This document shows, piece after piece, positions 1 through 12,239 of a stretch of DNA of 64,000 nucleotides. Position 1 is the stretch's first letter; every line of letters begins with the position of its first letter. The notes under the pieces are model-generated. The model had not been told where the DNA came from. It was given only the letters and a program-made list of their open reading frames with translations, and searched no databases. The translations under genes and the position numbers were made by a program. Source of the DNA: Cymbidium sinense (lineage: Eukaryota; Streptophyta; Magnoliopsida; Asparagales; Orchidaceae); assembly GCA_021442155.1 (NCBI GenBank), contig CM038214.1:52050514-52114513 (forward strand). Direction: 5' to 3'.

Positions 1-62
1 ATGCCACTTGTAGTCTAAAAAGTTAGATTTTATGTTCAAAAGAAATATTATATGTTATAGCT
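1..62. repeat. AT-rich repeat scrap flanking array 1
   Basis: This opening segment is nearly the same as 6,502-6,562, on the far side of telomere-like array 1 and in the same orientation. It is therefore a piece of the roughly 330-bp AT-rich tandem repeat described at 6,140-7,760. Its presence here means array 1 has the same repeat family on both sides. Confidence 0.7.
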
Positions 63-3000
63 AAACCTAAACCTAAATAAAAATAAAATAAAATAAAATA
101 AAAACCTACTCTAAAACCCAAACCCAAACCTAAAAATAAAATAAATTTAAAAATAAAATTAAACTAAAATAAAATAAATAATAACCTAAACTAAATTTAA
201 AAAAAATAAAATAAACTTATGAATAAAAAACCTAAATAAAATAAAATCTAAATGTAAAATAATATTAAAATAAACTTAAAATAAAATAATACAAAAACTA
301 AATAAAAACCTAAACCTAAAAAATAAACCTAAAAATAAAAAATAAAAATAAATAAAAAATAAAACTTAAACCCTAAACTAAAAAAAAAGCCTAAAATCAA
401 AATAAAATAAACTTAAAATAAAATAAACCTAAACCTAAATTAAAATAAACTAAACTAAATTAAATAAAATGTTAACCTAAACCTAAAATAAACTGAACCT
501 AAACCTAACCCTAAACTAAATAAAATAAAATAACCTAAAAATAAACCTAAACCTAAACTAAAAAATAAAACCTAAAAATAAACCTAAAATAAAAACCTAA
601 AACCTAAACCTAATAAAGTAAAATAAAAACCTAAACCTAAACCTAAAAATAAAAAATAAAAATGAAACCTAAAAAATAAAATAAAAATAAAAGTCAACTA
701 AAAAGTAAAACTAAACCTAAACCTAAACCTAAAAAATAAACTAAAATAAAAAACCTAAACTTAATTAAATAAACCTAAAATAAAAAAAACCCTAACCCTA
801 AACCCTAAACTCAAAACCCTAAACCCTAAACCCTAAACTCTAAAACCCTAAACACTAAACCCTAAACCCTAAACCATAAACTCTAAAACTTACAACCCTA
901 AACCCTAAACGCTAAACCTCAAACACTCAACCCTAAACCCTAAACCTAAACCTAAACCTAAATAACATAGTAAAAATAAAGTAAAATAAAAACCTAAACT
1001 AAAACCTAAACCTAAACCTAAACCTAAACCTAAACCTAAAACTAAACCTAAACCTAAACCTAAACCTAAAAAAGAAAATAAAATAAATAAATAAAAACTT
1101 TAAGTAAACTAACAAATAAAACAAACATAAAAATAAAAAATCTAAATAAAATAAAAACTAAATGTAAAATAAAAATAAAATAAATGAAAAATAAAATAAA
1201 ATAAAAACTAATTTAAAACCTTAACCTAAAAGATAAACCTAAAAATAAAACATAAACTAAACTAAATTAAACTAAAATAAATAAAAATAAAACCTAAACC
1301 TAAAATAAACTAAACCTATACCCTAAACTAAATAAAATAAAATAAATTAAAAATAAACCTAAACCTAAACTAAAAAATAATACTTAAAAGTAGACCTAAA
1401 ATAAAAACCTAAAACTTAAACCTAAAAAATTAATATAAAAATAAAACTAAACAAAAAAATAAAACTATACCAAAACCTAAGCTTAAAAGATTAACTAAAA
1501 TAAATAAATTAAACTAAATAAAAATAATAATAAACCTAAATAAAAATAAGAAATAAACCTAAAAACATAAACCTAAACTAAATAAAACATAAAAATTAAA
1601 TAAATAAAAAAACTTAAACTTAAATAAAATAAAATAAAATAAAAACAAAACCTAAACTAAAACCTAAACCTATACCTAAACCTAAAAAGAAACTAAACTA
1701 AAATAAATAATAGCCTAAACCAAACTAATAAATAAAATAAACCTAATAATAAAAACATTAATGAAATAAAAGCTAAATGTAAAATAAAAATAAAATTAAA
1801 TTAAAATAAACCTAAAATAAAGACTAAATAAAAACCTAAACCTAAAAAATAAACCTAAAAATAAAATAAACCTAAACCCTAAACCTAAAACCCTAAACCC
1901 TAAACCCTAAAAACCTAAAAACCAAAACCTAAACTAAATAAGACCTGAAAATAAAATAAATAAATAAAGCTAAAACTAAATAAAATAAAATAAAATAAAA
2001 ACATTAACTAAAACCTAAACCTAAACATAAACCTAAACCTATCCCTAAAAATTAAATAAAATAAAAAATAAAAACTAAACTAAAATAAAATAAATTAAAA
2101 TCTAAACTAAATTAAAAAAAATAAAATAAACCTAAAAATAAAAAACTTAAATAAAATAAAAATTGAACGTGAAATAAAAATAAAATAACAACTAAATAAA
2201 AAGTTAAACCTAAAATAAATAAAAAATAAAACAAAATAAACTTAAATCGAAATCTAAACTAAAATAAATGAAACTAAAATAATTAAAACCTAAAATAAAC
2301 TAAACCTACACCCTAAAGTAAATAAAATAAAGTAAACTAAAAATTAACAAAAACCTAAACTAAAAAATAAAACATAAAATAAACCTAAAATAAAAACTTA
2401 AAACTAAAACATAAAAAAATAAAATAAAAACCAAAACCTAAACCTAAAAATAAAAAATAAAACCTAAACCTAAAAAATAAAATAAAAATAAAACTTAACT
2501 AAAAAATAAGCATAAACCTAAACAAAAACATAAAAAAAAGCTAAAATAAAAAACCTAAAATAAATAATCTAAACTAAATAAAAAATAAAAATAAACCTAA
2601 ATAAAAATAAATAAATAAAATAAATAAAAAATAAACTAAATAAACCTAAACCTACTTGTTTACTAAATTTAAAAATAATTAAAAAAATCTTAAACCCTAA
2701 ACCATAAATCCTAAACCTTAAACCTAACCTTAAAAAACTAAATTCCTAACCACACCTGACCTAACCTAACCTACCCTAGGCTGAGCCCATCTAAAATGTC
2801 AAACCTATAACCCTAAACTAACCATACCACACCCAGGCATACCTAAAATACCTCTGACACTCTAAATCCTGAGCTGAGCTTGGAACACCCTACCCTACCC
2901 AAACCCTAAACTCCTACCTGACCAAACCAACCACTATAAACTATAATAAAATAAATTAAAATTCCAAAATTTAAATAAAATAAAAAACATAAAATAAAAT

Positions 3001-3735
3001 AAAAACCTAAACTAAAACTTAAACATAAACATAAAAATAAAATAAAATAAAAAAATTAAAATAAACTAAAAGAAAATAAATAAAAACCTAAACAAATCTC
3101 TAAATTAAACTTAACTTAAGAATAAAATAAAAACTAAATGTAAAATAAAAATAAAATAAACCTAAAATAAAATAAAATAAAAACTAAATAAAAACCTAAA
3201 CCTAAAAATAAATAAAAAATAAAACTTAAACCATTAACAAAGAAAAAGCTTAACTTAAAATAAAAAATAAATAATAAAATAAAATAAACTTAAACCTAAA
3301 CTAAAATAAACTGAACTAAAATAAATAAAACCTAAACCTTATCCTAAACCTAAACATAAACTAAATAAAATAAAATAAACTAAAAATAAACCTAAACCTA
3401 AATTAAAAAAATAAAACCTCAGAATAAACCTAAAACCTAAACCTAAACCTAAAATAAAAAAATAAATCTTAAACCTCAAAAATAAAATGAAAATAAAACT
3501 CAACTAAAAATTAAACCTAAACCTAAAAAACCTAAACTATAATATATAAACCTAAAATAAATAAACTAAACTAAATAAAAAAAATAAACCTAAATAAAAA
3601 TAAAATAAACTCAAATAAATAAAAAAATAAACTAAATAAACGTACAACCCTAAACCCAAAACCCCAAACCTTAAGCCCTAAACCTTAAACCCTAAACTAA
3701 CCTGAAACCCTAAATAATAAACTATGCCTAAACCC

Positions 3736-4206
3736 TATGAATGGGCAGAACCTTCAAGAACATCACCCTCGGTCTATATATGCGGTGAGGCAATGTAGAA
3801 GTGGGTGGTTATCAAAGTGGTGGCGGGGAATCTGGAGGTGTTGGTGGATATGGTGGTGGTGGTCAGAGCAGTGGTAGTTATGGAAGTGGGAGGAACGATG
3901 GAGGTTACAACCATGGTGGTGGCAGAAGGAGAGTTCGGTGATATGATGATGGAGCTCGCTACTCAAGAAGCGATGGTCGTTCTGATGGGAATTGGAGAAA
4001 CTGAAGAACGACCAATCCAATCTGCTGCCTATGGAATGGTGTCTTTAAAGTTGCGACAGTTCTACTAATCTAGGGTTTTTGATTTGCTCTATGGGTTCTC
4101 ATTTTTGATCTATGTCATAAACTCGTAAAACTTGGGGTGCAACTTGGTTGATGAAATCGAAAAGAAGAAATGTTGAATATGAATTTGTTCTTTGTTAGAA
4201 AAAAAT
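3736..4206 (+). pseudogene. 3' end of a glycine-rich RNA-binding protein gene, copy 1
   Basis: This is the C-terminal part and 3' UTR of a plant glycine-rich RNA-binding protein (GRP7-like class: an RNA-recognition domain followed by a Gly-rich tail). The start reads MNGQNL, which matches the end of the RNA-recognition domain in that family. A small deletion and frame change follow. From 3,804 to 4,004 one frame reads GGYQSGGG, GGVGGYGGGG, then YDDGARYSRSDGRSDGNWRN and a stop. An internal TGA lies at 3,939-3,941. The 3' UTR (about 4,005-4,200) ends in GAAGAAATGTTGAATATGAA, then a short A run, then telomere-like DNA. The RNA-binding domain itself is absent. Copy 2 at 5,376 starts and ends at the same points, so both descend from one truncated insert. 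The A run suggests an RNA-derived (retroposed) origin, but that is inference. Confidence 0.82.
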
Positions 4207-5375
4207 CTTAAACCCTAAACCGTGAACCTTAAACCTTAAACACTAAATCTAAAGCCTAAACCTTGAACCCTAAAACCTAAACTTAAAAAAATAAATAAAA
4301 CTCAACTAAAAAATAAACCTAAACCTAAAAAGTAAACTAAACTAAAATACTAAACTAAATAAATATAAAAAACCTAAGTAAAAATACTTTATGATATAAA
4401 CTCAAATAAATAAAAAATAAACTAAATAAATAAAACAAACCTAAACCTAACCATTTACTTAATTTTTCTTTTAAAAAGACCCTAAATTCTAAATCCTAAA
4501 CCCTAAATATACACTAAAACTAACCTACCCTAAACCCTACCTAAACCTAAACTAAACCTAAATAAACTACCTAAACTCACAAACTAAACCTAAACACTAA
4601 ACCTACCTAAACTCTCCTTTTAACCAAACTATAACCATAACATAAAAAACTACAGTAAACTACTAAAAAAAACCCTAAACATAACCACTGACTAAACCCT
4701 AACCTCACCTTTAAATAAACCCAAAAACTAAACTCTGGGCTCTCTAAGGCCAACTCCTAATCCCTCCTACTTTCTAAATCTCCTGGGCCCTAAACTCTTC
4801 AACTACCCAGACCCTCTTCCTCCTAAATAAACTCATTAAAATTCTCAGGCTTACACCCTGACCTACTACCTCTGGGCATCCTAAACTGGACCTTATCCAA
4901 CCCTAAATCCCTAATCTTCTAATGATCCATAAACCCTACCCTGGGCCCTAAACCTATCATCCCACCCTCCTACCTACATGATGGACTAATAACCTGACCT
5001 AAAATATAAGATCTACTAACCAACATACCTATTTAGATAAATCTAAAAATAAATAAAAACCAGATAAATAAAATAATACTAAAACTCTAAAGTAAAACTT
5101 AAACTAAAAATCCAACCATCACTTTAACTCTAAACCTAAACCCTACCTACCCTACCTCCCTAAACAAACCCTAAACTCTAAACCCTAGACTTTAAACAAT
5201 AAACCCTAAACCCTAAACCCTAAAACCTTAAACCCTAAACCCTAAATGCTAAAACCTAAAACCTTAAACTCTAAACCCTAAGCCATAAACCTTAAACCAT
5301 AAAACCTACAACCCTAAACCTTAAACCCTAAATCCAAAACTTTAAACCCTAAACCCTAAACTAACCCTAATCCCT

Positions 5376-5815
5376 AAGAATAGGCAAAACCTTGATGGAA
5401 GGAACATCACCATCAACTAGGCTCAGTCTAGGTCTAGCGATTGAGGTGAAGGTGGAGGTGGCGGTTATCACAGTTGTGGTGGGGGATCTGGAGGTGTTGG
5501 TGGATATGGAGGTGGTGGTTATGGAGGTGACTGGAGTGATGGAGGTTACTATGATGGTGGCGGAGGAGAGATAGATATGATGGCGTGCTACCTAGAGGCA
5601 AGGGTTGAATTGGAGATGAAGAACAAGATCGATCTGCTTATGGAATTATGTCTTTATAGTAGAGATAGTTCTACTTATCTAAGGATTTTGAATTTCTTTA
5701 TAGGTGCTCATTTTTTATCTATGTCATCGCTTCTATATTAGAAAACGTGGGCTTCTATTTGGTTGATGAAATCAAAAAGAAGAAATGTTGAATATGAATT
5801 TCTCTATTAAAAAAA
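5376..5815 (+). pseudogene. 3' end of a glycine-rich RNA-binding protein gene, copy 2
   Basis: Second copy of the insert at 3,736. It keeps the family signature better: in the frame from 5,379 it reads NRQNLDGRNITIN, a stop, AQSRSSD, a stop, then GEGGGGGYHSCGGGSGG and further Gly/Tyr repeats. The stops at 5,418-5,420 and 5,442-5,444 look like single-base changes of GAG and CGA codons, judged against the usual NEAQSR wording of this family. The UTR (about 5,640-5,800) parallels copy 1 block by block, including the GGTTGATGAAATCAAAAAGAAG segment and the terminal A run, with many substitutions. It lies between pure CCCTAAA blocks on both sides. It cannot encode a protein. Its similarity to copy 1 shows the duplication happened after insertion into the telomere-like array. 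Confidence 0.85.
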
Positions 5816-6139
5816 CCTCAAATATTGAAACCTAAACCCTAAAATAAAACTTAAACCCTAAACCTAAAACCAAAACCCTAAACCTTAAACCCTAAACCCT
5901 AAACCCTAAACCTTAAAAACCCTAAACACTAAACTGTAAATAATAAAACCTAAACCCTAAACCCTAAACCCTAAGCCCTAAACCCTAAACCCTAAAACCC
6001 TGAACCCTAAACCCTAAACCTTATACCCTAAAACCATATACCCTAAACCCTATAACCTAAAAGCCTAAACCATAAATCCTAAACCCTAAACTACCCCTAA
6101 ACCCTAAACCCAAAACTAACCTTAAACTTACCCTAAACC

Positions 6140-7760
6140 TTGAATAAAGATTACATTAGGAGTAGATCTAAATAATGACCTAATTCTAACATAGTTATGG
6201 TAGCTAAAGAAAATGTCTTCAAGAGACTATCCCTTGACTATTAGAGATTTGAATACCTTAAACCTGAAACCTAAATCATATTATAATACCATATATTATA
6301 ATAGAATGTAGCATCTTATATTTCAGCATGTAGTGATGTGTTTTTGGATGTTAGAAGATGTTTTAAAAATTTTTAATATATTATGGCATTGTTCCTTGTA
6401 GTCTATATTAATATAAATCATAAAAACATTGATTTAATAAATCAGATGATGAAATTTGTTAAATTTGAAGTGGGAATTAGGTTGTAGAACTAAAGGTGTG
6501 CTATGCCACTTATAGTCTAGAAAGTAAGATTTTATGTTCAAAATAAATATTATATGTTGTAGTAAAGTGTAGCATCATATATCATAATATATTGTTCTAT
6601 GCATTTTAAATTCTTTCAATATTTTATAATCATGTAGTTGAGCCTACACTAGAATTATTTATGAAAATGTTGATTTAGACTTTAAAATGGTGGAATTTGG
6701 CAAAATTCATAATAGGTAGAGCATGGCATCATAATATGTTATTTCAATTTAAAATATGTAAGTGATACAACTAAAATATATAACTTTTTTATTATTTAGA
6801 CTAATTTTATGATTTTTTTATCTTAAGCAATCCCTTCTGATGTGATATGCAATATAATATAATATAATATGTTAGAGTATATTATATTATAGGATGCCAT
6901 AACATAGGGTAGCATCATGCATTATATCATACTATTGTGTATTACTACTTATTATTTAGCATATTTTAGTTTGTTATAGTATGATGTAGTAGAGTTTGTA
7001 TTGGTATAATTCATAAACATGCTGATTTATAAGCCAAGATTATGGGATTTGGCCAAATATAAGGTAAGCTTTTGGGAGCATCATTGGGGGTGTGCGATGG
7101 TGTGTCATTTAATCAAAAGAATGGAATTTTGCATCCAAAATAAATGTTCATTTCTAAACCAAATTTTATAAATTTTTTTTTGCTTAAAGGGATTAATTTT
7201 AAGATGTAATGTAAGATAATATATTATATGAAAGCATATTAAAATATAATGTACATAATAATATAGCTTCATATATATATGAATGTGGTGGTATGTTACT
7301 AAATGTTATTGTACATTTTAGTATATTTTAGTTTTGTTATAATACATTGGGTCAAAACTCATAAACATGTTAATTTGAAGGTTGAGATGAAAACATTTGG
7401 TCAACTTCACATCACACACAAAGAAGCAACACCAAAATTATGCTATTTTGTATCATTTCTAATAGAAAAAGAACAATGTTACATAAAAAATGAACATTAT
7501 TCATATTTTTAGAAAATATTGTTATTTGCTCACTCTAATGAGGTGTAATGTTAGACGATATATTATATTATAACAAATTATAATATAACATCATATATTA
7601 TAATATAGTGTGTTAATTCACACTATAATATGTTTAGCATGATATTGTAGTTAGTTTGAGCTTGCACCATCACAAATCATAAAATATTGATTATAATGTT
7701 AAGATGTAATTTGATCCAATACATTGTTACACTTTTGGTTGAAGTATTAAAGGTGTGCAG
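6140..7760. repeat. AT-rich tandem repeat, about 330-bp period
   Basis: A stretch rich in TATAATATA words in which one unit recurs about five times. Anchors such as 'GGAATTTGGCCAAAATTCAT' or variants fall near 6,448, 6,691, 7,049, 7,388 and 7,708, spaced roughly 240-360 bp. Each unit also holds a 'CATAAAAATGTTGATTT' type segment and a 'TGCATCCAAAATAAATG' type segment. The segment from about 7,083 is repeated at 26,105-26,790. It sits directly beyond the 3' tandem repeats of element B, before telomere-like array 1. The open frame at 7,303-7,512 has no recognisable content. Confidence 0.75.
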
Positions 7761-10170
7761 AAAAGAAGAAATAAGATTTGATTAGAATTCCAAGCCAAAG
7801 ACATGGAGGGAGATCTGCTAGGGGATCACACATGCATTGGAAATGACATGTGAGGGGTCTATGTCAAGGGCATAGAAGAAAGAAAATATCTTTGGGGATA
7901 TGGTTTGAATTTGATTTAATTACAATTTGTGAAAGAGATCCCAAGGATAAGAATCTATAATCCATTGAGGATTATGATTGAATTGACTTTAATTTGTTTA
8001 CTTTGATGTGGAGGCACATATGCTAGAGATATGGGCAGGGGATGGGGATCATATATGAACCTTAGAAGCGGTTTAGGCTATCCATTGGGAATTTAGATTT
8101 AAGTTTGATTTCATAGGTTTGTGTGGGGATGTATCCACTGGGAATAAGAGTTTCATTGGTTTTGTTGATTTAGACTATATTGGAGAAGTTGGTTTAATTT
8201 GGCTCCACTAGGGAGGTTGGTTTTGAATTTGATTTATTTTCTTGACATGTTTATATATGATTTGTGGCCCCACTGGGAGAAGGGTATGATTTAATTGCAT
8301 TGGGGAAAATCATGTTAGGTTTAATTTAATCTGAGTTAATGTATAGACCTTGTTAGTGTGCAATGGACCCACTGAGAAGGGGCTATATCAGCCCTAACTT
8401 ACCTCAAGTTTATAAATCCAAAGTGATAGTCTACAAGCTGTGGGGTAGAGCTAGCCAACCTAAGGGGTTGCCTTTCTGTGTGCAACGGTTGTGCTAGGAA
8501 GAAGGTGTAGCAGACTTACATCTTCCAAAGTGAGGAACAACTGTTGGGGTGACCTATTGGATGCACAATAAATTGAATCTGACCTAGGGAGAGTATTGAG
8601 TCAATGCTACTAGGGACTTATGTCAACTCAAAAGTAGTCAAGATTAGTTTTATTTTAATTTCATATGATTTTATATGGTTTAGTTTGGTTTAGTTTGATT
8701 TTTAATTGAGGGAATATCCATTGGGGATGTGAGCTTGATCTAATTTGATCGATTTAATTTATCGACCATGTCATTGTGCGATAGACCCACTAAGAAGGGG
8801 CTATATCAGACTTGTTCAATCTTAAATTTACAAATCCAAAGGAATAATCTACTGGCCGTGGGGGAGAGCTTGCCAAAGTAGGGGATTATTTTTCTGTGTG
8901 CAACAGTTGTGTTAGGAAGGAGTAGCAAACTTACATCTTCTAAAGTAGGGAATAACAGCTGGGGTGACTTGTTGGTAGCACAATAAATAGAACCAGGCAT
9001 AGGGCCCACTACTGATTGAATTCCATTGGGGACTTATATCAACTCAAGAGTAGCCAGGAGATTCCTATAGGGAGTTTTGCTTAAATTGGCCTAAAGATAG
9101 GATGCCTACTTGGGAAAATTTATTGCTAAGGGTGTCCTCCTAATCCACAAGTGAATATATGTTTTGTTTATATGTTTGCGTTGACCCTGTTGGTATGCAA
9201 GGGACCACACTGGGAAGGGGCTATGTTGTCCTTAACCTATCTCAGATTTACTAGACCAAAGGAGAATCTGCACATCTACAAAATAGATTCTCTAACCCCA
9301 AGGGTGGTTTCTAGGAAAGAGGAACTGTCCAATCCTGGGAATGTATAAATGGGTTCAGGATGTGATCCAAAATATAGTGCCCATAGGGGAGATCTAGGGC
9401 ATTATCTTGAGCCCACAAAGAAAGCCTATAGTATCTGAGCCAAAATCAAGGAGAAAGTGAAGCAGACTTACATCTGCCATGAGTGGTGTATCCTAAGGTG
9501 CAAGAACAGACCAACCTAAGGTGTATCCATCAGCATGAGTGGTATATCCATTAGAATAGTGAGAACCAACCAACCTAAGGTGCCCGTTGGTGTGCAACGA
9601 TCAATCTAGAAAGAAAGTGTGTAGGCTTACAACTTTCCAAGTGTTACTAATCATTAAGATAGTCTCTCATCGGTAGCACAGATGCTATTTGACCTATAGT
9701 GACTACTAAGTAGGGAGCTCAAGGAAGGACTTGAGCTAGACTTGAAGAAGTCAGGAGGGAAGGGGATGCTAGGGGACTTATCCTAAACCTCAAATATACT
9801 TGATCATGAAGGCTAATCTAAGAAGAATGTGCCGGACTCACATCAAATAACCAACATGAGGTAGCTTACCGGCCATGCAGTAAGGCCTACCAAACTAACA
9901 AGGCACCCATTAATGTGCAGTAGCCAAGTAAGGAAGGAAAGCATAGCAGACTTACATCCTCCAAAGCAAGAACACCACTGGGGTGACACACTAGGAGGGT
10001 AGCACATCAACCCAACCTAGAGCAACTATTGAGTGAGTACGGTTGGGGGTGTTATCTCAACTCAGAGTAGCCCGACAAAAAAGATATGTGTTTATTTTAA
10101 ATATTTGTGTGTAGTTTATGTTTGTGTTGTATCGATGAAAGATAGGACATCACTCAGGTTCCTTACACCT
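7760..10170 (-). repeat. 3' non-coding tandem repeats of element B
   Basis: A block downstream of the integrase of element B (reading minus). Plus-strand wording 'GTGTGCAATGGACCCACT', 'GAAGGGGCTATATCAG', 'GAGCTAGCCAACCTAAGGGG', 'CTTACATCTTCCAAAG' and 'GGGGACTTATATCAACTCAA' recurs with a period near 400-420 bp. For example, CTTACATCTTC falls at about 8,516 and 8,931, with more diverged units after 9,190. Equivalent blocks lie at 26,800-28,517, 44,683-47,390 and 58,805-60,500. Tat/Ogre elements are known to carry variable tandem repeats between integrase and the 3' LTR, and this fits. Small open frames here are chance. Confidence 0.75.
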
Positions 10171-10269
10171 ACCCTAAACACATCGTGGCAGATTCATAAA
10201 TAAGAATAATTTCAACATAAAATAGATTGAATTCGAAATGGAATTTTCATTAATGATAATTATTTTTGA

Positions 10270-11430
10270 ACATGATTTATAATATTTCTTTAAGTAGAGC
10301 ACATTGATTCAAAACATTGGATGCTCTCTCTTATGATTAATAAGTTGATAAGATCCTTCTTGGTAGACCTTCTCTCTGCCAAAGGGCCTTCTCAAGTGGG
10401 TTTAAACTTGCCTCTCATCTTACGACAAGCAATAATCGGTCTCCTTAGAACTAAAATAAGCTCTCTTGCTTGAAAAGTTCCAGGACAGACCAACTTGTTA
10501 TGAGATTGAATCATTTTAGCTCTGTATAACTTGAGGTTTTAGCATGCCCACAGGCATCTCTCCTCCAAACCTTTGAGCTCTTATAACCTTAACTTGATGT
10601 TCTACTTTATTGTGAATTTGCTACCCACAACTATCCTTAGTGATGGGAGTTAGACTTCTAATGGTAGAATGGCTTGGGACCCATACACTAAGGAGAAAGG
10701 AGTAGACTGAGTTGAAGTTTTATATGTGATGCAGTAGGCCCACAAGGCTTCAGCTAACTGCTCATGCCACTATCGCTTATTGTTGTCAATGTCTTCTTCA
10801 ATATTTGGATGAGAGTATTATTGAAGGCTTCTTCTAAGTTGTTTGTCCTCGGGTAGTTGATAGTAAAATATCTTTGATCTATATTGTGTCTCTGAGCAAA
10901 GTTGTTGATCTCAGTGCTCTTGAATGTAAAACCATTATCATATATAATTCTTCGAGGCACTTTGAACCTATATACGATATGGTTCTTAAAAAATTGGAGC
11001 ACATGCTTAGTTGTGACCTCTCAGAATCACCTTGCCCATTTGGAAAAGTATTGGTGGCGCTAAGATGAACGATGATCCTTGGAAAAGGAGGATCAATCGG
11101 ACCCACTATGCTGGTACCCCAACACTTGAATGGCCATGTGGCCAATGTAGGATTTTGAATGTTCGGTGGTTGGTGTAGGACCACACCATGTATTTGACAT
11201 TTATGGCATCGCCTAGCCGTATCCATGCCATCTTTGATCATCGATGACTAATAGTATCCTAGTCTCTTGATCTTGGTTTTCATCTTTGGACCAGATTGGT
11301 TGGCTCCACATAATACTGAGTGTACCTCAGTCATGATCTTACGAGCTTTGCTCTTGTCTAAGCAATGTAACAATGTATGATCGAAAGATCGCTAGTATAA
11401 GAAAACATCCACAAGAGTGTAGGAAAGTGC
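10270..11430 (-). pseudogene. Element B integrase (decayed)
   Basis: Ty3/gypsy integrase, which joins retrotransposon cDNA to chromosomal DNA. On the minus strand, the N-terminal zinc-binding part (11,430-11,170) reads TEVHSVLCGANQSG, then KIKRLGYY, then a stop where the family has Trp, then CHKCQIHG. The core follows: WPFKCWGTSIVGPI (11,140-11,090) has Ser where the first catalytic Asp should be. After a frameshift near 11,000-11,050 the frame continues with VPRRIIYDNG (second Asp kept) and NNLEEAFNN (catalytic Glu kept). The C-terminal region near 10,430-10,270 is only recognisable by comparison with element C. With a stop, a frameshift and a lost Asp, it cannot be active. It follows the second RNase H directly, as expected for the lineage. 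Confidence 0.88.
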
Positions 11431-12010
11431 TCTTTGCTTTGTCTGCTAGGCTTGGGACTTCTCTCGAGGTAGTTTGCCTTTATTTAGGTATTCCATGAAT
11501 GGTTGCCTCCAATCTAACTCCTCTTTCTTCTTGGTAATGGCAACCTCCCCTTTAAGAGAGTACTTTTTGATCAGTTCAATATCAATAAGGGATAAGACTT
11601 TTCTATTTCAGACCTTTATTGATATGGACTCATCCTCCAAACATGTCAACTCTTTTGCATGCTTAGCTAAAGCATATGCTATGACATTCTCTACTTAAGG
11701 AATCTTATAAACGGTAACCTATGGGATTTGGGCCAAAAACTCCATGGTGTACTTATGGTAGTGATGGAGCTTGGGCTTTATAACCTTATAAGACACAATC
11801 ATTTGGTTGATAACTAGTTAAGAATCCTTAAAGATGTTGATGTTCTGGATGCTTAGAGTAATGGCTAACTCCAGACTGGCAAGAAGAGACTCATATTCAG
11901 CTTCATTATTGGTGTAAGGATTGGATAAATGATATGAGAATCTCATCACATCACTGTCCAAAGTTATGAGAACTATTCCTATCCCTGCCATTTCTAGAAT
12001 AGTATATTAG
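11430..12010 (-). pseudogene. Element B second (archaeal-type) RNase H and linker
   Basis: The minus-strand reading gives FSYHLSNPYTNNEAEYESLL, then LELAITLSIQNINIFKDS, a stop, and LVINQM (about 11,965-11,800). After that comes an AYALAKHAKEL segment near 11,690-11,650 and a DWRQPFMEYLNKGKLP segment just before integrase. The 'TNNEAEYEAL..GLE..' and 'D(S)..LVI.Q' wording is that of the additional RNase H carried by the plant Tat lineage next to its ordinary RNase H. This is the main reason for assigning these elements to Tat/Ogre. The stop after KDS and other frame breaks show it is dead. The open plus-strand frame at 11,474-11,698 is its antisense shadow. Confidence 0.8.
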
Positions 12011-12239
12011 TTCTTCTCCGCTTTTAGAGGTAGTCACACCAACAAAGTACATCTCCCAATAGTGAATGCTAGTATCCTATAAGTTCATGATTTTTTCATT
12101 GGGGAGGTCATCACTATGCGGAGAGCTAGCAGGAAGTGGGTGTTCTACTAAGAAATCCATTAGCACTTATCCTTTCATTGCATGAAGGGGTACAAAAGTA
12201 ATGTCAAACTGTGAGAGGATCATGGATTATTGTGCCAAC

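Larger units (their letters stand above)
63..6130 (+). repeat. Degenerate telomere-like array 1 (CCCTAAA-derived)
   Basis: About 6 kb of short motifs derived from CCCTAAA, all with the C-rich strand as plus. Pure stretches of CCCTAAA occur near 780-950, 1,865-1,915, 3,645-3,735, 4,200-4,290, 5,160-5,350 and 5,815-6,120. Between them lie longer blocks decayed to AAATAAAA and ACCTAAAC words. The alternation has a rough period of 0.8-1.1 kb. A recurring junction (CCTAC..GTTTACTTAATTTTT followed by a run of A and then CCCTAAA) is seen near 2,651 and 4,441. Two inserts of a glycine-rich RNA-binding protein 3' end lie inside. Two stretches (about 2,740-2,930 and 4,730-4,990) drift into cytosine-rich text with few telomere words. 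No promoter or gene of its own is visible. Confidence 0.93.

Noticed and set aside
3763..4020. Minus-strand 85-codon frame rich in His
   Set aside because: It is the antisense of the Gly-rich repeat codons of the glycine-rich RNA-binding protein fragment; the plus-strand reading matches a known family.
63..6130. A true chromosome end
   Set aside because: The repeat is heavily degenerate, interrupted by gene fragments, and followed on the right by retrotransposon DNA; two similar arrays are interstitial. It is an interstitial telomere-like satellite.
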